DNA from: Siphonodentalium dalli
Taxonomy: Eukaryota; Mollusca; Scaphopoda; Gadilida; Siphonodentaliidae
DNA: 64,000 bases
Assembly: GCA_032622095.1 (NCBI GenBank)
Contig: CP136068.1
Location: 53,130,443-53,194,442, forward strand
Direction of reading: 5' to 3'
Below, in pieces: positions 1 to 13,240 of the stretch. The position numbers and the translations under genes were made by a program. Under the pieces are notes generated by a model. That model ran no database searches. It was not told the DNA's origin and saw nothing but the letters and a program-made list of their open reading frames with translations. How positions within the stretch are numbered: position 1 is the stretch's first letter; every line of letters starts with the position of its first letter.

Positions 1-3000
1 GTTTGATCTTTCATCAATCATAATGTATATTTCCACTGTGTTTATAATCAAGCAATACTTTTCCCACAACACAAGTTGGCATTTTATGTCTCTTCAGTCG
101 AGGTGATTCAATATTCAGTCTGCAGCTGGATAAAAAATATCAAAATAAAATAGAAAATAAATTCCCAACCTACCTACAGCCCTCTTTATTCAGATTGTTT
201 GGCTTCGGCAATACACTATGGCAACAGTATGCAGTGGCCTAGTTTGCTTCAGCAAATTGCTTCGGCATTGAATGCTGATTGCCGTAGGCAATTATGAAGG
301 CTGTACCTACCCTAATTTTTTCGCTCCATTATCGGAAACATACTCTTTTTTTTTTTGCCTGACAAATATATTTGTGTTTAAAGAATACAAAAAATGTCAA
401 TATAATTTAATATATAGATAATAAAATAAAATAATATATATTGAATTAATTAAAAATAAATTAACAATTTAACATGCTGACCAGTTAACACAATTAGTGA
501 CAGTAATCATTATTTCATTATTTAGGATCCATTGAATGAGACTGGACTTGTCTTCAGTTGTTCAGTGATCAACAATCAGCAGAAAAATTTAATCTTTAAA
601 AAATAAGTTAAAATAGTAATTTTGGGTTCTTAAATACGTTCCACATACCGCAGAAAAGAGATTTTTTTCACCTACATGGTGTTACTAAAATAATCTTTAG
701 GAACTCCATATTAAGGTTGATTTAATGAACTTTATGAAGCTATGGGGGGTGGTAAAATAATATAAATTGCAACAAAAATGGTAAATAAAATAAATTTCAT
801 ATGATTTGAGTGAATAGCATATACCACTCACACACTGACTCAAGTAACCAAACATTCGTCACAATCAGAGATGGACATGTATGTCCTTTTGTAGCCATAA
901 ACACATTTTCAACCGTTGAACTTGACCACCGGGGTTGCTGGGTGCACGGAAATCTTCCGAAATTGGTTGGCCCATAATGTTTTATAAGTGCAATCTAAGT
1001 CGTTCTAGCTGAAAATGTGTTTTAACATTTGTAAGTCATATCCATATATAATTGAGCGTCTTACTGTATAGTATTATTCAATAAATTTGACAGTTTGTGC
1101 TATAATTCGTTAACAATTGCAACAACTTGCTCGTAAAAATTTAAAATGGTGAAGTTTGTTTACCACGTTGGATAGGTCAAGGGTCATTGGCGAAAGGTCG
1201 AGGTCACTAGCTGTTCCCTGACGCCTAAAGTGTATGCTTGGCGTCAGGTAAGCCCTGGTTACGTTTGGGTAAGAATCTCGTGCGCTAACGCGTACTCGTT
1301 TCCTACCGACGACTCTCGCATCTCGTGAATTATTTAACGTAATTCTCGGAACCATTTGATTACTCTCTATATATTTAACAACGGTTGAGAATCGCAGATG
1401 GCTTTCGTCGAGTGTTTTTGGTCTAACATACTGAAATTGATAGAAAAAAAAATCAAAGTTGTGATTAATTTCGCGATATTGTCCTGAACTCAGTCCAGTT
1501 GATATGCTTTAAATTTATCGCCCTATGATTGCTAAAGAACATAATTTAAGAGCCATAACTCAGGTAAAATCGATCGAGATATTGCTATTTATCATTTATC
1601 AACTATGCATCAAATCGACCGACGTTTGTGCAAGTTATCGCGATTAGCCTTACTCTGGGCCATAGTTTATGTGTGTAGCTGTCGCACACGGTCGTAAAGC
1701 CGCATACCATAAATTGTGAAAATCCATAAGTTATAGAGAGAGTTAGGCCCGCACGCGCGGGCACCCGCCCACCAACCGCACTTCGTAAAAGTATATTGTT
1801 TTGAAGAAAAATTCGACTGACTATAAAATACTGTGAAATGATAGCAATTATTATTTATACTCTAAACGGAATGTAATATTTTAACCTATACATGCATGGA
1901 ATGTTGTACATGAAATGTAGTTATATTTGTATTTAGTAAATGTTGGTCAAAAACTATAAAAAAAAATCCCCACTAATACATTTTTGGAAAATCATACGGA
2001 ATGACAGAATAATTTCAACGTATGTTTGGTGTGTTAGGTATATACAATTTCCAACTGTTGAACAATTTGACAGAAGTTGGGGTGAAACACCCCAACCCTC
2101 TCGCCACGTCCCCTATCGACCCTTTGTGCGTGGGCATAAATACACCGTGAATGTGTTACACGATTGAATACAACCGTTCAGTTATTATATATTATGTGGT
2201 GACTGATTTCTCATTTTAATATAGATATTTGACATTTGAGCGGACATGGCGCATTTGAACCTCAAGACTGTTGTATATTTGTAGTGGCCGATAGTGACAC
2301 AAAATACTGATATACACACCTCATACTCAGCACAATCTTACCGTCGTCAGAGCGACTTTTATCTGTTTTCTTTGTTTGGCATACAAGTGAAGCAAACTTG
2401 AACGCTCTTTATTCAAACCATATAATGAATATTGTACCATTAAACACCCTTTATATTTAACAAAGTTTAATTTTTCTACCTATACATCCGGATTTAGACC
2501 CAGACAAATATCCGAGTTCTTGCCAGACCCTTCGAAAGATTCCAACCAAGTATCAATTATATGACTATATATTCCCCAACTAATATAAGTAAGGGGCAAT
2601 TTCGGTCTTATATCTGACTAAAAGTACATGCATGTAGGACATTCTTGGACCCTGTGTCTAAAACAACATATTTTACACCGAATAATGGTTGGATTATTAA
2701 ATTAGCGTAATTGTATATTTGTGCTATCATAACATATTTTCTCAGCCTGAAAATTCCATCTGTTCTAGACGAAACTAGAACGGTCTGGGAAATTACTAAT
2801 GAAAGCCAATTATTGAAAATGTTACCAAAATGAGTCAAAGAAAGACGCCAATCCACTCCATTTTGGCCTCGTCCCATGCAGGTGAATGCAATTCATTATC
2901 CTCGCAGAGGTCCATCATATGACCATAACATCAAGTATAATGTCGAATGCGGATAACAATTTCTCTATCATATATATTTTGCTGCAATTGGCTCACCATA

Positions 3001-3030
3001 CATTACCCGTCGATATGCTTAATTCTACCC
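1..3030. other. No recognisable gene
   Basis: AT-rich sequence. Short open frames exist on both strands, but none shows a protein family, a repeat-free coding look or convincing splice sites. Around 170-310 there is a weak inverted similarity between the TACAGCCCTC and GGCTGTACC segments, which could be the ends of a short inverted-repeat element, but it is too diverged to define. Confidence 0.6.
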
Positions 3031-3037
3031 GTAAAAC

Positions 3038-3121
3038 AGTTTGCGATTTCAAAACGTGTACCGGTACGGGTAGCTACCAGTACCCGTACCGGTACCCGTA
3101 CCCGTTTGAAATCGCAAACTC
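3038..3121. repeat. Inverted repeat with GGTACGGGTACC-type core
   Basis: The segment begins with AGTTTGCGATTTCAAAACG and ends with its near-exact reverse complement. The centre is filled with alternating GTACCGGTACGGG and CCCGTACCGGTAC tracts. The arms are about 35-40 bp with almost no loop, so the strand can fold into a hairpin or cruciform. No coding role is seen. Confidence 0.75.
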
Positions 3122-5650
3122 GTTAATATATGAAGTTGTCATAAATAACAATCCTACACCAACAGCGCGAATAACCGTGACATTTGTGTCCTCAGGAAAA
3201 AAATTGGGGGGGGGGGGCAGTCTTCGATTTTGTATTAGTTATGCCACAGTATGGTGTGACGGTGTTTCCTATATAAGGGTAGCAAGTGACACGTTACCGA
3301 CTACTGTTTAGGCCGCGATCAGTTGAAATGTCATATTGATCAAGCAGTACGTCGCGCTGTTGGTGAGGCATCTTCGTGGGTGAGAGTTTAGTCTGAACAA
3401 CAGACCATCGACAGCGCCTTTGCCGATAGTCCACATTTTTCGCCAGCATATATAACGGGTCCTACACGTCCGTTCGAGATGGTTCGCGCACTATCGTGCA
3501 TAATAGAGCTGTATGTACCAAAGTTCCAATCCCCAAGTCGATATCTCAAGCGGAAACGGCACTGTTAACCCCTAACTTGCCGCAGTTCCGCCTGAGCCGT
3601 AATTTCGCTAAAATCCGGATTGAGAATCCAAAGCCGATTACGGGGGGCGGAGCTAATTTCGGATTCTAGGTCAGATTTTGAAATCCACGTGGTCTCCGAA
3701 ACTCTCCCCCAGCGTCAAACATGGCTCATGTATTTGACACAAGTATCATTTGTATCTTATATTTATAAAGTGCATGTTTGTTGTGAAAGTCATGCTGTTC
3801 TTCTATGTGTGTATACACGGCACATAATTTGCTGCCAATCCGACTTAATCGCATTTTTTTTTCAAGTTAAAGTGTGTTTATTGATGATGGCAAGCATATC
3901 TAAACATGACAGCTCTAGGCCTCCTGAATCAAATTCCGAAGATGTTGTGAAGAACACACGGAACTTGTCAGTTGAACAGGGACGTGACGACAGGGGTTGA
4001 TTGGGTGTCTCGACCCCCACCCCGAACTTTGGTACAATTTGCTAAGCTGTGCAGTCATTCATACTTGAGGAAAATCAGGATTATTTTGACTAACTGTTTC
4101 AAATAATGATACGTACAAGCCAACAAACGCAACAAACAAACCCGATTTTAAATAAATACATATACAAACTTATGACTAACTCGAGAGTCCAGTGATCTGT
4201 ATATATGTTCAACTTGTTTTGGTAGTCATGTTGCTTTGCCATTACTAATTATTTATTTTTTCAGTGTAATAACATATGGGAGAGGGGGTACCCTTAAGTG
4301 AGTCAGTACTTGTCCCCCAATTCCTTTGTATGTATAAACAAATGTATGTGTTATATATCATGTGTTATCTAAATTTGACATATATTTGAAATAAATATAT
4401 CTAAACTAAACTTTGGTACATTCCAGCAGTCGGAAATTTCATGCATGACACAACATTAGTTGGACATTAATTTGACACCATATATAGGTTGGCATTGTTC
4501 TCATTGTTTGATTTTTTTCAACCAGTAAAAGTTGGTAATTTTCCAATCTTAGTGTTTGTCAGATTGGATATTTCCAAGGAGAGCAAATTGAATTCTGCGA
4601 ACCTGTGAGATTGATGTTTGGTTCAATGGGGGGGGGGGGGGGGGGTGCAGTTGGCCGGAAATTTGAGGAAACTTCTAGCCACGTCCCTAGAACATGTGTC
4701 TGTTGTCTATACAGAGACTATTGCGCAAAACGACTGCATTTAACGAAACAAAACATGTTAAAATTGCTATAACTTTAAGACTAGATGATAGTACATACGT
4801 GTATCTGATAATCCATCGATACCATATAATCCTACTATTTCTTGAATAAGAAGAAACATTATAATAACGAACACAGCAGAAGACATATCCATGCAGGTTC
4901 ATATGAATTCGGTCAATGGTGACGTATCCGCCGAATTCGAAATCGACATGCGTTCGGGCGGTATTTTAAGGATGGAATTATGAAATGGACATATGAAAGT
5001 GACAATCAACAATGATTTGCCATCAACCGAAGTGCTCCCCCAGCGTTACTATCAATAGCGTTATTATTTGGCTAATTTCAGTAATATTCTCCCAGTTTAC
5101 ATTCAATAAAACAAATTTGTCTCCGCATTTAAAATTCTTTGATATAGATCGTTTATATTCTGCAATAATTTGTACACAAGAGACGGATTCTTATGTTTTA
5201 TTGTGTTTTTAAACTCTGAGGTGGCGGAATCTCGGTTTGTTTACATTACGAACATTTGAGTCCGTAATCGGAATCCGAATCCAAATCGGATTACCACGAA
5301 ATTCGGATTACGGTCTGTTCGTTTACTGATTCTGCAAATATGTGGTCTGTTCTTTTGCCGAACCAAGTCGTACGGGGACCAATCTGTAATCTGGATCCAG
5401 AATCTGAAACGGATTTTAGCGAAATAACGCCTCTGGTACGCAAAATCAAAAAAGGCACCGACCGCACCTCGCCTAGCTGTCTGATCACGGAAATGGACAT
5501 CACCACTCAGGTGTCCAACCTCACCTCAGGAAATGGTATCTTTCTCTATTAATGTCTTAATATATTGTATAGGACGGCTTCAAAGTTCCAGTCTTCTCAT
5601 TCACAATAGTCTGATGAACAACAATGAAAGTTTCAATGACACTGTCATAC
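3122..5650. other. No recognisable gene; G18 homopolymer
   Basis: No protein family is recognisable here. A run of 18 G lies at 4628-4645. A short hydrophilic open stretch (3886-4000, plus strand) follows a pyrimidine-rich AG, and another lies at 5340-5530. Both could be isolated exons, but nothing ties them to a gene. The block at 4410-4480 resembles 7130-7190 (both contain an AACTTTG...GGAAATTTCATG core), suggesting a dispersed repeat. Confidence 0.5.
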
Positions 5651-5654
5651 AATT

Positions 5655-6372
5655 TGACAACTCAAATCTAGAGGTGATCCTAAACATACCTGTAAATTTT
5701 CAAAACAATTCTGCACTAATTGCGGGCTGCAGGGTGTGCCGATGGATTCAAATTTGAAATCCAAGATGGCTGCTGGCGGCCATGTTTTTTTAACGAATTT
5801 CGGAAAAAAAAGGGAGACTCCAATGTCGATGCCACCATATGAAGTCCATGTTTTTGATGACGATCAGATGACAGATGTGATCTGTATGGTGGGCTAAATG
5901 ATTTATTCGTACAAAGAGTAAAATCTAATATGCAGCTGGCAGCCATATTTTTAAACGAATTTCGAAAAAAAAGGGGAGGCCCCTTCTAGAAGTCATCCCG
6001 AGGATCCCTATCGAGTTTGGTGATGATTGGATGAGGAATGTATTATGTAGAGTATGCTAAAGGATTTAGTGCTGCAAAGAGTAATATCCAAGATGGCTAC
6101 CGTCGGCCATATTTTTCATTCAAAAACGTTCAAATTTGCTAGCTCCCATCTAGAGATGATCCTAAATATGCCTGTACAGTTTTAGACAATTCTCCAATGC
6201 ATGCGGGCTGCAGGGTGTTCTGATAGATTCACATTTGAAATCCAAGATGGCTGCTGGCGCCATGTTTTTAATGAATTTCGGGAAAAATGGAGGCTCCCAT
6301 CAAGAGGTCACACTGAAGATCCATATGAAGTTTGTTGACGATCAGATGAGAGATGTAACTTTTCAATGTCAT
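5655..6372. repeat. Duplicated dispersed repeat with AAGATGGC motifs
   Basis: The block 5668-5810 recurs at about 6150-6290, roughly 480 bp downstream. Both share a GCGGGCTGCAGGGTGT stretch followed by CCAAGATGGCTGCTGGCG. Between them, a third diverged copy near 5930-5990 keeps the CAGCCATATTTTTAAACGAA segment. A related fragment lies at 54745-54850. No reading frame runs through it, so this is a dispersed repeat rather than a gene. Confidence 0.7.
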
Positions 6373-7014
6373 AAAGGAGCTTTTTCTTACGCATCGTGTT
6401 CTTAGTTAGTTAATTATATATTCTAACACTTTGGTAAAAACGCTCCTCATAATACTTTATATTAATTTAATTATAGTTATGCAAAGTTTGTCAACAAGGT
6501 TTGCGATAGCTAACTAGCTGACTGATTTCACTAGAACCCCAAATTCTAGCGATTTCATTGGACAGTTAGCTGTCAAACGCTTTTCACGCCGAGTATAAAT
6601 TCAGTACTTCTGCTTGGATTACACAAAATAAGAAATATAAATATCTCCATATACCTGGGAACACTAGTGGATCATTCGAAATCATAGCAACGTAGGGTAC
6701 GGTTAACTATGGATTTTAGGGTTATCATTCAGTGACTTTATTATATGATTGAAACTGATTAATTTTCTAGCACTGAGCGCTGCGTACATTCCATGAATCA
6801 AATCATCCATGAAATATTGTCTATGTGAAATAAAGTTGTTCAGCTGTTATTTTTGAGCGTGGAAATCAAGCCACTAATTGAATAAATCATCAATTGAGAA
6901 TTAAATTTTTGTCATTATATCAATATATGTCACCCAGATAGAACAGCCTAGCTACAGTACATCCAACCATAATTATCGGCCAAACCCTTACAATATAATA
7001 GAATTACCTTAAGC

Positions 7015-7075
7015 GAAATGGAATATATGACTCTTAAGCGTAATTAGCTATTAAATGGGAATTTGGCCTCCCATA
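7015..7075. repeat. Copy of a dispersed CTTAAGCGTAATTAGC repeat
   Basis: CTTAAGCGTAATTAGCTATT followed by AAATGGGAATTTGGC matches the end of the palindromic cluster at 33942-34070 apart from a few substitutions. The two sites therefore carry copies of the same short repeat. Confidence 0.6.
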
Positions 7076-7571
7076 GGGACGCGGTGACCGGAGGGTGGGT
7101 ATTTTTGTCTGGATTAAGTTACCTCCCCCCCCAACTTTGACGAACATCTTCAATGGTGGAAATTTCATGTCTAACAAAATATTAGATGGAAATTTCGGAT
7201 GAACAGTAGGATGAATTTGTTCTGCTATTTAAATTATAATTTAGTGTGAAATTTGTTCTTTTAACTTAATTAACCCTTTCATGGTGGGAGCTGAGCTGGT
7301 GCAGCATTAAAGATCGTGTGCCGGTGCATTCTCTTTAATATATGTGAGTCTCCCATAGGGAGCCTCGCATTTATAGAAGAATGCACTGGCTAGCTACAAG
7401 GTCAAGGTACATATTGTTAGTGTAAACAATATTTTATTCTCAAGAACTAGCAAATATTAGACATAATATAAAGACATTAACAATTCAACATTAGAGAAAA
7501 GGATTTGGCAGTAAGCCAAAGACTTATAGGTGGCCATTTCCTTGGTATGTATATTGTATTTGTTCGAACAG

Positions 7572-7926
7572 AGACCTTGCAAGGTAAACTGAACGGAATG
7601 AAGAAGGAAATGAAAGAGTCGCTCCAAATGTCGGACGACGTAATTGAAAGTATCGAAAGGAAACTCAGCAGCACGATGTTCGAATTCTTCGCAAGAGATA
7701 TCACTGAAAAGTTCAATGATATGTGCGAAGTTGTCCAAAACTTGCAACGCATGTATCTCCACAATCGGCTCTTGTTCAGCCAATCGATCCTAGCTTCCAT
7801 TTGTCGCTCTCGGTTACTCCAGACGTATCCAAGCATTCTCTTCCGTCTTCAACACCGCAGCGACCACGATCCAAATCACGCGGAACGACTAAGCATCATC
7901 ATTCAGATCACCAATTGACTTACCGA
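7572..7926 (+). pseudogene. Coding-like exon or decayed CDS, first part
   Basis: The first half (to about 7770) reads as a hydrophilic, probably coiled-coil protein rich in Lys, Glu, Met and Ser (for example KKEMKESLQMSDDVIESIE). The second half is open in a different frame and is Ser/Pro/His-rich (for example PQSALVQPIDPSFHLSLS). One frameshift near 7725-7800 separates them. An AG follows a T-rich stretch at 7570-7571, and a GT follows CGA at 7927. That GT would splice in phase to the segment at 10512. I do not recognise the protein. It may be an unidentified gene with an assembly or allelic indel, or a pseudogene. Confidence 0.3.
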
Positions 7927-7937
7927 GTAATTCATAA

Positions 7938-10451
7938 AGGGTCAGACGCACGTTTTGCCAAAATTTCCTGGTATTTCAAAATGTATTTTCTCTAAATCTA
8001 TCAGGAATATCTTTGTGAAATTTTGTACAAGAGATTATTGTGGTACCATACATAAGAACCATTGGACATTTGGTTATTATAATCTCATTTACTTTACTTT
8101 TATGGCATGGCAAATCTTTAAAATTTCACTGTGTTCAGGTACCGAGAACTACTGTAAAACAATTTTTTTTCGAAAGTGCATTTCATATATACATGATATC
8201 ATATCTGAAGATCATGAGAGGAGACTTAATTTTTCTTGATTCATGAAATTAAATGATTATTTTCATTCAGAAAGACAACTACCATAAATAATTTTTTATT
8301 ATTGAGAATTTTCATGCCATGCTTGTTGGTCATTGAAAAATTGGGCTCAGTTGAGTTCTGGGTCATGGGTTCATAACCAAGTTAAATCTGATCACCATAT
8401 ATCTTAACACTGTGGCCTAATTTCTGTTGATTGCTCCCTGCTTGAGTGGACAGCACCACCTTTGAACATTTGTTTTCATTTAGCTGGCATATTTGTGACT
8501 GCTTTATTCTTCATTATAATACATGGGGTATGATGCTATAATATGCAATTAAAAAGCTAACTCATAGTGTGGTCGTCAGAGGGTTCGACCCGGAAGAAAT
8601 TGGTATAGAAGCGGTTTTGGTGTCATTCGACGCGGGAGAATCTCGTGTATAACATATCCAAAATCCGCTTTGGGCAAAATTCAGGATCCAAGATGGCGTC
8701 CAACATGGCTGCCGTTAGTCAAAAGATACTCTGACTGAGATTAATTCGATAACAGTGAGAACAAATGTTGTCATATGTATACAAATGTATACATTTTTGC
8801 AAAGGTAAAATGTTGTGCCACCTGTTTATGGCAATAATGGAACCCATCGTCCCAGATGGCCGCCAAAATGGCGGCCTAAACTCGAACATTTGAAGTTTTT
8901 GCCTAATATCTTAAAGATCAATTCCTGTTGTTTGATAATGGTTCAGACTGGCGACATTGATTAGTCATATTCATGTTAATTCATCATTGGAGCAATGAAA
9001 GATACCATAAATGGGGTCCCAGACTCATCTACACCCTCAAAAATTCGATTTTACAGAACGCGGTATAAAATTCCACAAAACTCTCCATTGTGATTACAGT
9101 CATATATCAACAAGAAATGGACAGAACTGTACAATGTAAGTTGGGCATACCAATATCTATAAATACTCCAATTCAATGAAAGCAAATTGGCGCTTTGTCT
9201 CAAAATGGCTGCCAAAATGGCGGTCAAAATATGGAAAATGGCGGATATTGATCACAGTGTCATTCAATCCATTATAAGTAGTGGTTGATGAATAAAATTG
9301 ACTAAATAAATACGAATGTATACCTCTTTATGATGCCATTATGCTAGCTCTATGTAAAAACTTAAAAATCAGTACCAAAAATGGCCACCCGATGTGAAAA
9401 ATACTATTTTCTATCACTTCTGTTTATCACTTGTTGCTCTCTGAACTGGGAAACAATGGGTATATTCTTTCAATGATCATTACAGCAATGACATTTGTGA
9501 TAGATTAGATCATAGTTTACTCCGGTCCTTCACTAATAAGTTATAACGAATGCGGTATGAAATTTAACCAAAATCGACTTTGGGGTTCTGGTCACATTTG
9601 ATATTTAGGGATGAGCAGATCTTGTCTACAAAATAATTGATCGTTTCTTTTATTTGTGAACATTCCATCTCAAATAGACCAAAAGAAACAATAAATTTTA
9701 TCTAATATGGCTTCCAAAACGAAAATGGTAGACGCTGCCCAGCTTATCACATAATGGAAGTTGTGAGTGGTGGATGCAGTTGATAGTTGGCTCATATACA
9801 TCAAAACTATTTATTTTCAATCTTTTGGTGGCTTCCCGCGGGTTGACAAAATCTCGATTCATCAGTGCTATAATGTCGTATATCCATTATGGCGGGAAAT
9901 GAGTATTTGATACCATTCGAATCGTGAGAAAAAATCCAATCCGATGGGCCAAACTGTCCTTGCATTGGATGACAAATATTCGCACAAACCAGTGAAGCAA
10001 ATGTCGTATCTCCAGCTATCTTTAAAATTATTCGTGCTATGAGGTTGTATGTCCAACAGCAGCCAATCGGACGCTTCAGGTTGTCCACGTGACTTCTGTT
10101 TTGTGTTTGTGAATTCTAAAATGTGTGCTATATGGCAGTATCTCCATGTTAGTCACGTGATCATTTGGTGATTTAAATGGTTGACATGTTATTTGAAATT
10201 ATAATTTTTTCTGGCAGTTCTCGGTACCTAAAGGGACAGAAACGAAACAAATATTTTCAACCTCTCAAATGTATTAAAATCCATTATTGTTATTGTCTCT
10301 TTATAATTGCTCTGATTCTATATATAATGAAAATTTTCATACGTAAAATTCAAGATTTTTCACCAGATAGATCCAGAGAAATTCTTTGTTGAAATCACTT
10401 ACCATTTCTGGCTGGATTTACTGTGATTTATGCAAAACGTGCGTCTCCCCC
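7938..10451. mobile_element. TTAA-type element with ~230-bp inverted ends
   Basis: The left end begins AGGGTCAGACGCACGTTTTG. The right end is the reverse complement with two changes in the first 20 bases. Similarity continues inward for about 230 bp, including GTACCGAGAACT near 8138 and its complement near 10222. The right flank is TTAA (10452-10455); the left flank is ATAA (934-937 of that kilobase), one base off a TTAA duplication. The interior has no transposase frame. It contains AAGATGGCGTCC and AAAATGGCGG motifs and a block (about 9180-9300) shared with the inverted repeat at 41.5 kb. It is a non-autonomous, partly decayed element, possibly composite. Family assignment (Kolobok-like or piggyBac-like) rests only on the TTAA and AGGG ends. 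Confidence 0.6.
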
Positions 10452-10457
10452 TTAAAC

Positions 10458-10658
10458 CCAGGTGATATACAGCATGGGTATCCTCAGAACTTTACTACAA
10501 TTTCTCAACAGGCGAAACAATCGACAAAACCAGATAGTCAAACGAATGTATCGTATTCACGTGAACGCGATATTGACAGCATCACACAATCGATAGTAGG
10601 TTTAACTGGACGAGATTCTAAAGAACGTTTTAGAGACACGATGTCGGAATTAAGATGA
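10458..10658 (+). pseudogene. Coding-like 3' part, downstream of the insertion
   Basis: An open hydrophilic stretch ends in a TGA stop at 10656-10658 (last residues DTMSELR). A splice acceptor CTCAACAG ends at 10511, giving a 49-codon terminal exon in phase 0 with the GT after 7926. The frame is also open upstream of that AG, back to the end of the inserted element. An alternative is therefore one ancestral reading frame simply cut by the insertion. Function unknown. An AATAAA-like cluster lies near 11091-11113. Confidence 0.3.
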
Positions 10659-10659
10659 T

Positions 10660-12530
10660 TTAATCAAGCGAAATATATTATAGAGTTATTCCTCTTGCAA
10701 TGATAGCAAATGCATTTAACATAAAATTAGGAATAGGACAGGGGTGGGGGGGGGGGGGGGTGGGGAGGGTCATCCACTTTTTTCCATACACTAGGCCGGG
10801 GTGGGTGGGTGGTTCAGCTGCGAAAAAGTCACTTTTTTCCTGAGTGGTCGCAATTTTTTCCTCTTACAACATTTCTTCAATATAAATGCCTCAAAGTGTT
10901 CAGCATCATTGTTAAGGTGTGTATGACACTTAGGGCAGTGCTTAGGGGGTAGTTAGTGTGGATATGGGCATGATGCTTCTCAGAAATCCAGATTACGAAC
11001 CAACTCTCAGGAATTCGCCTTTTACATCCGATCACATTGCCATGTACCAATGCTACTGATTCCAGATGAAAATGGACAGTTATGTAGCACATAAATAAAC
11101 TTTAATATAAATAAAATCAAAAAAGCTATTCATTTATCTCATTAATATTTACTCATTATACCTGATCAGACCAGATGACTCAGTCAAAATTGTATCGGAA
11201 CTTGGCATGGGACTGTAGACTGCAACAACGCATATCACTGAGATAATAATCTTGTGATGGTGGGACCCAGATAAAAGATTGGGCGAGCATACATAGACCT
11301 TGAATGTGTAGATATGGAGAAGGCTGCTAAGTGGAATAAACAAAATCAGAACAGATGAGTGAAAATAAGGGAAAGAAAATATAATATAACTTAATATAAT
11401 ATGCAAGTCTAAAAATAATGTGCTGGTCATCAGCAAAATGATCGAAGTCTGCAGATGGCGAATTTGGCGATACTACCCGGCATAGCATCAACAAATTCAA
11501 CCTCTAACGACCTCATTCTATTTTGGTCTCGACCAACCATGGAGAACTAGCTACATATGAGGGTCACATATGGTGAATTTGGTAATGCTATAGCCCACTC
11601 TGCTGGGTAGCATCACAAAACTCACCCTCCTTGGAGCTTATTCTGCAGACTGCATATGACCGTCTTATTTTCAAGTTTCTATTTACACGCAGTACATGTA
11701 TTTGTATGAATGCTTGACCTGGGTCTGGCCTTAGCACAGTACCTAGCCCAAGAACTCAGCTCATGGAAATGAAAATTAGTTTTGTGATACATAGTGGATT
11801 TCAGCTGAATACCTGTATTGTTGGAGAGTTAATTGCCAGGTGGTGTTGCCCTAATAATTAAAAAAAAATCATAATTGACATAAATTCATGTGATACTATG
11901 GGACACATCTAAAGTTACACTTTCTGTGATGAAAAGAAGGTACACTAATGCTTTGATATTTGTTTACATGTATAATGAGCATTATGAGCTACCTTAGACA
12001 ATATTTGGGGAAGATTCAATCAATAATTTACTGATCAGCACATGTATTCTGTGTGTTATTTTGGGTTTTTCCAGGTATTTTTTTAGAACCTGTTTCGTGT
12101 TGTTACAAAAGTTGGAATGACTTAGAAGAACCAGAAATGGAAATAGGGTAACTGTAATACTGACCATCAAGCTTAAATGGTGTGATATTACAGATTTGGA
12201 GGTAAAAAGGGGTTGGGTACCCCGCATGAAATTGGAAAAAATATTTTTTCCTTCAAATAGGGGGGTGGTGGGTACCCAAGAGCCGGAAAAAAGTTTTTTC
12301 AGCCTAATGTCATGTCACTTTTTTCCGACCCCCCCCCCCTGAATAGGAACAAAATAATATGGAACGATATGGCACAGTCTCTTTCCTTCTTATGCAATAC
12401 AAATATGAAAACAGAAAATGCAATTTGCAAGTATTACTCTATACATAAATGAGTACACTTAGACTGACTTAGTTATTATGAAAAGATTAATGAAACATTG
12501 TAAATAGACTGATATGTACAAGAGAACTCT
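10660..12530. other. No recognisable gene; G/C homopolymers and a short duplication
   Basis: A G-rich tract lies at 10740-10770 and a C10 run at 12331-12340. Both neighbour CACTTTTTTCC segments, so the two ends of this interval look loosely alike. A unit of about 110 bp containing GAATTTGG...CTGGGTAGCATCA is present twice (11457-11530 and 11570-11640). No coding evidence was seen. Confidence 0.5.
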
Positions 12531-12533
12531 GAT

Positions 12534-13005
12534 CTAGCCAGTATCTAGGTCCCAATCATCTGATGAGAGCCACTTAGTAGCCTGTCGTTGGCGCACCGAA
12601 CGCCCGGGTGGGGGTGAAGGGTACGAATTTGCACCAAATGGGGTGTTTGAATCAGGTTTGAACTCGTCCAATTCGGAATCTGATGAGTCAGAAGCATATG
12701 GGTCGGTTTGATGGCCAATGTGTGTAGATGTAAGTTGAGGTGTTGGTAACTTGTATATCTCGGATCGCTTCACTGGGTATATTTTGGAGCGAAACTGCTG
12801 CCCATGTAACTTCTGTATATTTACATGTTCCGAACCACATGACATAACACTGTACTGATGTCGGACAGTGTGTTTGTCACCCTCACTCTTGACATAGACT
12901 ATATCGCCTGGTGAGAAAGTGATTTCGGGAGGTAATTTGCCATGAGGGGCTTTAGAGTGTGCACTGGGTGAATGCTTATGTAACCTAATGTCATGCTGCT
13001 GTGAA
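12534..13005 (-). CDS. Ty3/Gypsy pol, C-terminal part (interrupted copy)
   Basis: This is the post-integrase tail of a Ty3/Gypsy polyprotein. It contains the SH3-like GDIVYVKSEGDKHTVRHQY segment typical of these tails, then an acidic Ser/Asp stretch and a Pro-rich, Arg-rich end before the TAG stop. The piece is separated from the integrase (18134 onward) by the YR element at 13006-18133. Removing that element puts both parts in one frame with no stop, giving 1953 coding bases in total. No 3' LTR was identified beyond 12534. Confidence 0.85.
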
Positions 13006-13239
13006 TATGTGTTTTGGACGTTTCGTAGAATAGTAACAAAACTGTTGTCTAAAGCGGTATACGCTGATTACAACTCAACGGGCGTTAGCACGCTGTTGTA
13101 TTATAAGCTAGAATAATTCAATTAAAGGGTGTCACAATGACAGCCTATTGTGACGTAGTAGAGTGAGTGAGTTAATGAGATCAGTAAACTGAGTCACTTT
13201 AGCAGCGTCTTCCAGACTGAACAGGTGTATTTCGCCAAA
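13006..13239 (+). repeat. A1 repeat of the YR retroelement (left end)
   Basis: 234 bp matching 17450-17683 without gaps and with three substitutions (13017, 13078, 13108). It ends two bases before the ORF1 start codon, so it serves as the 5' leader. Confidence 0.93.
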
Positions 13240-13240
13240 A

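Noticed and set aside
3886-4000. Short Ser/Glu/Asn-rich frame as a real exon
   Set aside because: An acceptor-like T-rich AG precedes it, but there is no good donor, no partner exon and no family match.
7457-7836. Minus-strand open frames at 7.5-7.8 kb
   Set aside because: They mirror the plus-strand coding-like segment and have no independent support.
8580-8600. Possible tRNA T-arm (GGGTTCGACCC)
   Set aside because: No acceptor, D-arm or anticodon stem can be formed around it at the right distances.
10740-12345. G-run and C-run as terminal inverted repeats of one 1.6-kb element
   Set aside because: Homopolymers match by chance and the adjoining sequences share only CACTTTTTTCC; no clear duplication flanks them.
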